Source: Selaginella moellendorffii
Taxonomy: Eukaryota > Streptophyta > Lycopodiopsida > Selaginellales > Selaginellaceae
Direction of reading: 5' to 3'
DNA: 64,000 bases
Assembly (NCBI RefSeq): GCF_000143415.4
Contig: NW_003314289.1
Location: forward strand, 908,035 to 972,034
In this document: positions 57,422-64,000 of the stretch, piece after piece
Layout: each line of letters begins with the position of its first letter
Position numbering within the stretch: position 1 is the stretch's first letter
Made by a program: the position numbers and the translations under genes
Notes under the pieces: generated by a model
Seen by the model: the letters and a program-made list of their open reading frames with translations, nothing else
Databases searched by the model: none
What the model was told of the DNA's origin: nothing

Positions 57422-58134
57422 GATGGATGATAACTCTATGCAAATGGATGGATGCGAAAGAACTAGATTGATCGATCGAGCTGGAAAGTGATCCTAGAGT
57501 TCCAGTAAGATGATAGATCTCTATCATTCAGTGCACCAACGCTTTGACGGAGTGCAAGCAATCACTCGGACTGTGACACGGAAGCCGAATGCCACCAAAG
57601 AAAAGACGATGTTATCGGGTATTATTCCAAGAGCGTTGCGACGTATGTACGCATGTCAGGAAGGCAGCCGCTTTGTCGTTCTACAGTCTTTTCTATTTTA
57701 ATTCCATTACCATTTTTCTGTTTTTCTGTATATTTTTATAAAGTCAGGAACACTGCATCATTCTAACGGTGGTTGTGAATTATAATATTATATAGTCCCA
57801 GACAAAAACAACGACCGGCTTCCCAAAAGTTCTATTGTTATAGTGGCCATTTTGATCCTTTCGTTGCACTGCAAACGGTGAGAATGGGACCGAGGTGAAT
57901 TAAAACATCATTGTCAAAGGTCCACACCACCTTCAACGTAATTAGTAGCACAAACTCAAACACACAGAAAAAACAAAACGAAACATGGCTAGTTGCGACA
58001 AATATGATGGAATCAAATTCATTCTTCAAACGAAACAGTTAAAAAACAGATACACATTTATTCACTCTGAAAACTAGATATGTTCAGTTTAAATCTAGAT
58101 TAATACATACAAATACTTGCCAATCTTGTTTTGC
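57422..58134. other. Intergenic, no gene seen
   Basis: Upstream flank of the glyoxal oxidase gene. Short frames only, nothing recognised. Confidence 0.5.
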
Positions 58135-58440
58135 CCCAAGCTCAATCTACACGGGACATCTTATCATTTTATATTTATCACAGACCATATGTTCTTGAGC
58201 TCCAAATAGATATCTTACAATGGCAGTCATCTTGCTTTAAAAGAGCATTTGGTTTGAAGTACCAAAGACTCCAACTTCTGGGGATAAGTTTTGATTAGGA
58301 GGATGGGCTTTATGGAGCATTTGATATTAAATCGTTATGGTCAGAAATTGCAAGCCCCAACCAGATTGTGTTACACTTTCAGAATTTACACTCAAACAAA
58401 CCTGGTATATGAATATGGATAGCCAAATCTTCATATTACA
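58135..58440 (+). pseudogene. Lectin-like pseudogene with internal inversion
   Basis: GCCCCAAGCTCAATCTACAC and ACATCTTATCATTTTATATT match the lectin-like gene at about 54970-55010. Then CCAAAGACTCCAACTTCTGG is the reverse complement of the gene at about 55021-55041. From about 58280 the homology returns to plus orientation (GCAAGCCCCAACCAGATTGT matches about 55400) and ends near the gene's C-terminus. Deletions and stops abound. Confidence 0.8.
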
Positions 58441-58526
58441 ATATTGCCACATCAACCGGGTTATAACATGTCATAGCAGTGTGACTTGTGGTATCACGGT
58501 CTTGCTCACGTTTCTAAAGCAAGAAA

Positions 58527-59393
58527 ATGCCGAACTTCTTTGGTGTCACTCGACTTGGACCTCCAGACCTGTTTGCTTGTAGTTCCAAGGAGCATTGCTC
58601 TCGGTGTGACCAAAAGCCTCGAAAGGGCATTGCCGAGACATCACTGTATCGCTTCATTGAGGCGTTCCAGGAGCGCCAAGAGACCGAGAATCTGTCGCAG
58701 CAAGTGAGACGAGTTAACGTTCCACAGGTGATTGAGAAAGCTCTGGGTAGAAAACTGGATGATCAAGAGGCGCAGTTTATGGTAGAGTAAGTTCTTTTCC
58801 TCGAAATGTGGTTTTCTCGTGTAAAGCATGCTTGCTTCTAGTGTAGACACTTTCGACTCAACATTGGGAACATAAGCTTGGGAGAGTTTGAGTTTTGTAT
58901 GAAGAGATTCCACCATGCTCAAGGTATGAATCCATGAGACGAAAGAACCCATCGTGAAACGCTTTTGGGATTCAAGGTGAGGCTGACGCTGCAGCCCAAG
59001 ACAAACGCAAAGGAAGAGCCTGCGGTAAGAACAGCGATCACCATTTTCTCTTTCTCGTATGAATGGAATGGAATGTCCGAAACAGGTGGTGATTATGAGA
59101 TTCCAAAGAGAAATTCCAGTGCTGCGGTGCGAAAACTATCGTTTCCTCTCTGGATCTTGATAGAAGTTCTTCTTATTTGCTTTGGTTCGCAGATCGCAGG
59201 GCTCAAAGTGAAACACATTCGCAACAATTTCGCTCCAGTAGACGTGCTCCAATACCCTCTCACCGAGAGCCAGGAAATTGGATGGGATATCGAGGCGAGA
59301 ACAAAGCCCAAAGACGAGTACTACCCTCGCAAGCAAGAGGACGTCACGAGAAGCGAAGGGATTTGCCTGGAAAACTACTATCCCACATTCTAG
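58527..59393 (+). CDS. Orphan 208-residue protein, possibly axonemal
   Basis: Five exons whose phases all agree: 58527-58786, 58847-58923, 58977-59024, 59086-59126, 59193-59393. It begins MPNFFGVTRLGPPD. A short Cys cluster (CSSKEHCSRC) at about 18-27 is followed by a helical segment (about 40-110: SLYRFIEAFQERQE ... VIEKALGRKLDDQEAQFMVEHFRL). A charged linker and the C-terminal part KHIRNNFAPVDVLQYPL-TESQEIGWDIE complete it, ending NYYPTF. The family was not recognised. The P-x-T/S...IGW phrase and short length recall ciliary microtubule-associated proteins, and lycophytes make flagellated sperm, but this is a guess. The exon 2-3 and 3-4 joins were chosen by phase and have no independent support. 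Confidence 0.6.
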
Positions 59394-59492
59394 GAGCTCT
59401 AGCCCTAAACTTTAAAAAGCGAATATGCTAGTTCTAGAATATGCTTCTACTTAAGAAGCATGTTTCTGTAGAGCTCTAGGGTTTGAGCGAAA

Positions 59493-61496
59493 ATGTCCCA
59501 AATGGACGATGACGGAGCTGCGCTTAGCGATTTCGAGGACGACGATCTGGAGGCCGCGCCGGTAGTGGTGCCGTCGAGATCTCAGGCGGCCGATCCGGCG
59601 GAGGATGGCGATGCGAGGTATGTGCTCCTCAAGAAGGAGCTGGATCGGCATCTGGAGGGCGAGAATGAGCTGAGGAAAGCCCTGGCGGATTCCTCCGAGA
59701 GGCTGGAACAGGTAGTGAAGCAGCGGGACGATGCACAGAGGCAGTTGGAAAATATTTCGAGGCAGAGGGAAGATGCGAGCAAGGCCAGGACGGAGATCGA
59801 GACGTCGGCTAAGCTGTTGATCGCTGGGGCGGAGAAGCTCACGGGTCTGGTCGGAGACAACAAGGGATTTACGGGAGGATTTCCAAGATCGTCCAAGTAC
59901 ACCGGCCTCGCAGCGATCTGCCATGGGTTTTGCAAGAGGACCGAGGAGCTCATGGAGGAGGTTTTGAAGCAGCGTGACGCTGCCATCAAGAGCAGGAACG
60001 AAGCTCGGAGCCAGATGGAGCAGAGGAACTACCAGATTGCTATCGAGGTTTCCCAGCTTGAGGCTTCGGTGGTTCGATCAAAGGAGGAGCTGGAGAGGAG
60101 AAGTTCGGAGTGGGAGAAGCTATCGACGGAGAAGCTGGGCGTGCAACGCGAGCTGGAAGAAAAGCTTGCGGCGACGTCCAGGGAGGTGGAGAACTTGAAA
60201 AAGAAATGTGAGAGCACGGAGGCTGGAGCTAGATCTTTGGAGAGCGACTTGGATGACTTGAGGAAGAAGCTCGTGGAGCAGATGAGAGGCTACCTTGCAA
60301 CCGAGGAATCCGTCGTGAATTTTCTGCAGAAGATCGAGGGAAAGGCTGTGAAGGCTGTTCCCGAGCTACCATTTTCGAACTTCAGCGACGCGGAAAGAGT
60401 TCACAAAGAATATTTGAGACGAGTCCAGTCTATTTCTGATACGTTGGCTCACATGAAGAACAGCTGGGAGGAGAAGGAAGAGCTAAGACTGAAAGAGAAA
60501 GCTGACGTTGAGACTGAACTACAGCGTTTGTCGCAGCGGGAGAAGGACATGGTTTCTTTCTTGAAAAACTCGTTGTTTGAGAGGAAAGACACGGGCGAGG
60601 AAGTAGACATGCCAACTCTGGTACGTATATATTTGCGGAAGCTTTTTCTTAGATTGTTTTTACAGGCCAATGTCATGGACAGTGAGCTGAGGAGCACGAG
60701 GTTGAAGGTTTTGGATTCAGAAAGACAACTAGCAGACGCGAGGTTGGTGCTTTTCTTATCTCTTGACCGACTAAAGTTTTTTCTTTTCCCAGCATGGAGA
60801 TTGAGAAGATGAAGAAACTTTCATCGTTGCAAGCAAAAGATTTGGCAGCAAAGACGGCACGCGTTCAAGAACTTGAACTGAGATATGGAATTGTTTCGGA
60901 AAATGTATATCGCTTGTTTTTGCCTCGAGTTCCTTTCTGACTTCTCATGTATCAGGTCGAGGGGCTTACCGCGGAGATTGCTGCCGCAGAAGAAGAGTTA
61001 TTGCGATGGAAGAAAGCGGCTACAGAGGAGGCAGCTGCTGGCGTAGCAATCCTGGAGGAAGTCGAAAAGTGCAATCAAGAGGTTATCATAATTCTCATTT
61101 CTCTTTTCCTTGTAAGGCTAATCAACTCGCATGTCATGCCAGATTACAACGCTGAACCAGCTGGTGGTTCATCTCAGACAGTCGCTAGAAGAGGCGAATA
61201 GCAAGCTTCAATCAAAAGAAGAGATGGCAGCAGCCGCAATAGCTGCCCGTAACGCTGCTGACAGGTCACTAAAGATTGCCGACGAAAGAGCAGCGGAGCT
61301 TAGGGAGCGCCTCGAAGAGATGTCACGGCAGCTGGAGGACGTAGAAGCTCAAGTGGAGAGGAGTAGAATCTGCGGGGGAAAGCTTCTGGAGGTGTTTCCA
61401 TGGCTGCAGGGAAGAATCAGTAGTTACAGGGCTAATCTCAGGCAGGCGACTGTTCCTTCGGCTGAGATGGAAGAGCTCACGGAACCTTTGGTGTAA
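59493..61496 (+). CDS. Long coiled-coil protein, plant type
   Basis: Five exons in frame: 59493-60620, 60666-60742, 60793-60904, 60956-61081, 61143-61496; 598 residues. An acidic N-terminus (MSQMDDDGAALSDFEDDD) is followed by nearly continuous heptad-rich helix from about 40 to 560. It is interrupted by a Gly-rich conserved-looking stretch GFTGGFPRSSKYTGLAAI at about 125-142. The C-terminal Ala/Glu-rich coil ends with a short hydrophobic patch (GKLLEVFPWLQGRI). It resembles uncharacterised land-plant myosin-heavy-chain-like coiled-coil proteins; a scaffold role is inferred only from structure. It starts 99 bp after the previous gene's stop and ends 41 bp from the stop of the convergent FtsJ gene. 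Confidence 0.85.
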
Positions 61497-61537
61497 ATAT
61501 ACGTTCTCCAGCTTCAGGTAATTCGTGTTTTCTTATT

Positions 61538-62477
61538 TTACGTTTGGCATCGGTTCCTGCCTTTTGCAATTAAGTATATTTCTCGCGACGTAGATCTCGA
61601 TGCTTTCGGTCTTAACCACGACACTGATCTGAAGTATTTGTTGCAGTAGTCCGGAAAGCCTACACGAACAAGTACAAGATGAGATAGAGGACGGAAAACC
61701 GAGCAGCAAATCCTCTTACCTTGGCTCTCTTCACCTTCGAGCAGCTTGATCACGAGGCTTCCAGACGGTACAAGCAAGCCATTTACTTTCTTGGTGCTAT
61801 CTCTCTCGTCATCAGGGTGAAAGCCAAGCGCCAGTTCTAGAGCTCGAGAGCCAAGCTCGGCGGAAAGCGTCGCGTCTTTGAAGCCAATGCCTGAGACACT
61901 GGGACACATGTCGGAGAGAATGACATTATATGCTTTCTGCGAACACAAGTACGTACTCTTCTTCAAAAAGAAGAAATAAAAGAACTGATTTTTACCTCTG
62001 GTGTCATGGCAGCCAGTGTCTCGGGTTTGATCTTCATCACGTCTGCGGCAATGGCTTTCACCCGGTGATCAGTGTGGTCTCCTGGAACATTGATTTTCTA
62101 AACGAAGGTAGACGCAAATTTCAAAGTAGAAAACGGAAAGAGCTTACTTTGGTGTCGACACCAACAACGACTCCACCTTGGTCGCGTGTTCCCAAGTTCT
62201 GGCAAGCCACCTGAAAGAACCAGTGTAAGCCAAGTTTGTCTTTTTCAATCTTATTTCTGTCACACTAACCTGTAGCCACGCACCAGGAGCACACCCAAGG
62301 TCCAGAATGGCCGCTCCGGGCTTGAGTATCCGGTGCTTCTCTTGGATCTCCACCAGCTGATTGATCCAACAGATCAAGGAGTTACTCTATAGTGGGTCTT
62401 ACCTTGAAGGCCGATCGAGCAACATATCGAAGCCGGAGCGCCTCCTTGTAGAAGAAATCTGGGACATGCGAAGCCAT
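61538..62477 (-). CDS. FtsJ/RrmJ-type rRNA 2'-O-methyltransferase
   Basis: Six exons in frame: 62477-62403, 62356-62270, 62210-62148, 62097-61996, 61936-61720, 61659-61538; 221 residues. The SAM-binding motif is [16 protein letters not shown] at about 41-56. The catalytic K-D-K-E tetrad is visible: Lys25 (RSAFK), the Asp of VILSDMCP, the Lys of SLVIKLLEG, and the Glu of SREIYLIAK. Size and domain layout equal bacterial RrmJ and eukaryotic MRM2, which methylate a uridine of the large-subunit rRNA A-loop. With no long extra domains, an organelle (mitochondrial or plastid) rRNA role is more likely than the nucleolar SPB1 type, but the N-terminus has no clear targeting peptide. Its start lies 29 bp from the divergent PPR gene start. 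Confidence 0.93.
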
Positions 62478-62506
62478 AGCGACGCAACAGACCTAAAAAT
62501 GCTGTG
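62478..62506. promoter_or_regulatory. 29-bp gap between divergent start codons
   Basis: The FtsJ gene ATG (62477-62475, minus) and the PPR gene ATG (62507, plus) are separated by only 29 bp. Any core promoter of one must lie in the other's transcribed or coding region, unless the first coding exons are misassigned. Confidence 0.5.
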
Positions 62507-64000
62507 ATGTACCTGAGGATCAAGCGAGCAACCACGTTGGTGGTAAGTTCTCTTCTCTTTCTTTCGTAAGCTTTTAATGGCTTTGTTTGTAGGCTGTGGC
62601 TGTGAGGAGGAGAAGCATAATTACGTTGAGCAAAGAAGAACTTGCCAAGGAATCGGACGTGTTGGAGTTTCTCGATAGCTTACACAAGGGGAAGCTCTCG
62701 CGGAACGAAGCAAACTACGCACAGGCTCTACACGCGTGTACCAAGCTCAAAGCTCTAGAGCTGGGCAGGCAAGTGCATTTCGAGATACACAGAAGCGGGT
62801 TCGAAGAGAATTTGCAGCTGGGGAATCACGTCATCAACATGTATGCCAAGTGTGGAAGCCTGGCAGAAGCTCGGGCTTTCTTTGACAAGCTAAGTCCCGA
62901 GAGACGGAACGTTTTCACTTGGACGGCGGTTATGTCAGCATATGCCCAAACGGGACACTGCAAGGAGACTGTGAAGCTGCTGGGTTTGATGCTGCTCGAG
63001 GCTGCCGTGAGGCCGGACAGGGTGGTCTTCATCATAATGCTCGAAAGTTGCTCCGGTACTGAAGATCTTCCAGAGGGTCGGATGATCCACCGTTTGGCCG
63101 TCGAGTGCGGGCTTGTCTCACAAGTTATGGTCGCCAACGCTCTCATCAACATGTACCGCAAGTGTGGGAGCCCGGTGCTTGCTCTTCAGACTTTTCAGTC
63201 GATCGAGGCCCCCAATATCATCTCTTGGACGTCGGCAATCGAGGCACAATCACAAAACTTCTGCGGAGGGCAGGCACTACACTTGTTCCACCGCATGCAG
63301 CTCGAGGGAGTGAGGCCCAACCTCATCACCTTTGCAGTGGTTCTAGAGGCTTGCGACTCTTCCAGGTTCTTGGACGATGCCAGGCTACTACACAAGTTGG
63401 CTATGGAGAATGGCTTTGACGGGGACTCGGTCGTCGGCACCATTCTCGTTCGCACTTACGTCCTGTGCAAAAGCTTGGACGACGCTCGAAAAACTTTCGA
63501 TGGCTTGAAGCTCAAGAGTTTGGTCTCGTGGACGGCAATGATCCAGGCGTATGCTGAGAAGGGACTAGACAAGGAAGCATTCCATTTGTACCGTGGAATG
63601 GGACAGGAAGGTCTACAACCGGATCGAGTAAGCTATCTTCTCCTGCTAGGCACTTGCGACCGTCCAGAGAAGCTGGAAGTTGGAAAGAGGATCCACTCTC
63701 AGCTAGCAGCAGGAGGATTTGAGAGGGACACCGCCGTGCAAATCGCTCTGGTGACCATGTATGGTCGGTGCGGGGATTTAGAGGCGTCAACTTCGGTGTT
63801 CTCGACGATCGAAAGAAGCTGTGACGACGAGATCTGCTGGAATGCCATGCTGGGAGCGTATGGCCAGAACGGACACCCGGACGAGGCATTTGCTCTCTTC
63901 CGCAAGTTCATGCTCTTGGGACTCAAGCCCAGCAGGCCCAGCTTCCTCACCATCCTCGGCCTCTGCGAGAGTCTACACACTGCCAGGACTCTCCACGAGA
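62507..64000 (+). CDS. PLS-type pentatricopeptide repeat protein, partial
   Basis: Exon 1 is 62507-62542 (MYLRIKRATTLV). After a 50-bp GT-AG intron, exon 2 starts at 62593 and stays open to the window end, so the C-terminus is missing. About 480 residues are visible. They hold tandem PPR motifs with the plant PLS signature phrases NHVINMYAKCGSLAEARAFF, VFTWTAVMSAYAQTGH, NALINMYRKCGS, LVSWTAMIQAYAEKG and WNAMLGAYGQNGHPDEA. Such proteins bind organelle RNA, and PLS members usually direct C-to-U editing through E/DYW tails, which would lie beyond the window. No clear organelle presequence is visible in the 12-residue first exon, so the start may lie elsewhere. Confidence 0.93.

Overview
The window looks like land-plant nuclear DNA, most probably a lycophyte of the Selaginella type. 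This is inferred from very short introns (about 45-95 bp) with GT-AG ends, genes packed tens of bases apart, plant-only families (DWARF27-like isomerase, PLS-type PPR protein, bulb-type lectins, class III chitinases, glyoxal oxidase, plant FMOs) and plant retroelements. No database search was possible.

Layout. 1-3.5 kb: a class III chitinase gene and AT-rich flank. 3.5-36 kb: a block of nested transposable elements. A decayed Helitron (about 4.9-6.46 kb, resuming at 30.6-32.8 kb) was split by Ty3/gypsy element A (6460-30623, target duplication GGTTT). The 5' LTR of A was then hit by chromodomain element B (7035-11958) and by the non-coding LTR element C (12068-18695, duplication CTAAC). The integrase region of A was hit by the non-coding, minus-strand LTR element D (22288-29761, duplication GGTAG). 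An older, CpG-depleted, inverted copy of C follows at about 32.9-35.5 kb. A 100-N assembly gap lies inside C. Every open reading frame in this block is broken.

36-47 kb: a gene-rich segment shaped by duplication. Two intact DWARF27-like carotenoid isomerase genes, each just downstream of a tRNA-Lys(CTT) gene, point away from each other around a plastid-protein gene, a lectin gene, a hevein-domain GH18 chitinase and a tRNA-Leu(AAG). Beyond them lie a broken BCS1-like AAA-ATPase and at least two scrambled DWARF27 pseudogenes.

47-58 kb: two intact flavin monooxygenase genes in tandem, an Arg/Ser-rich orphan gene between them, a fused relic of glyoxal oxidase and FMO sequence, a lectin-like gene and an intact secreted glyoxal oxidase. 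58-64 kb: a very compact run: an orphan 208-residue protein, a coiled-coil protein, an FtsJ-type rRNA methyltransferase, and a PPR gene that starts 29 bp from the FtsJ start on the other strand and runs off the window.

Several neighbours act in the cell wall or apoplast (two chitinases, lectins, glyoxal oxidase), but they share no operon-like logic. The exon models were built by hand; each CDS entry listed with exons keeps one open frame across its GT-AG junctions.
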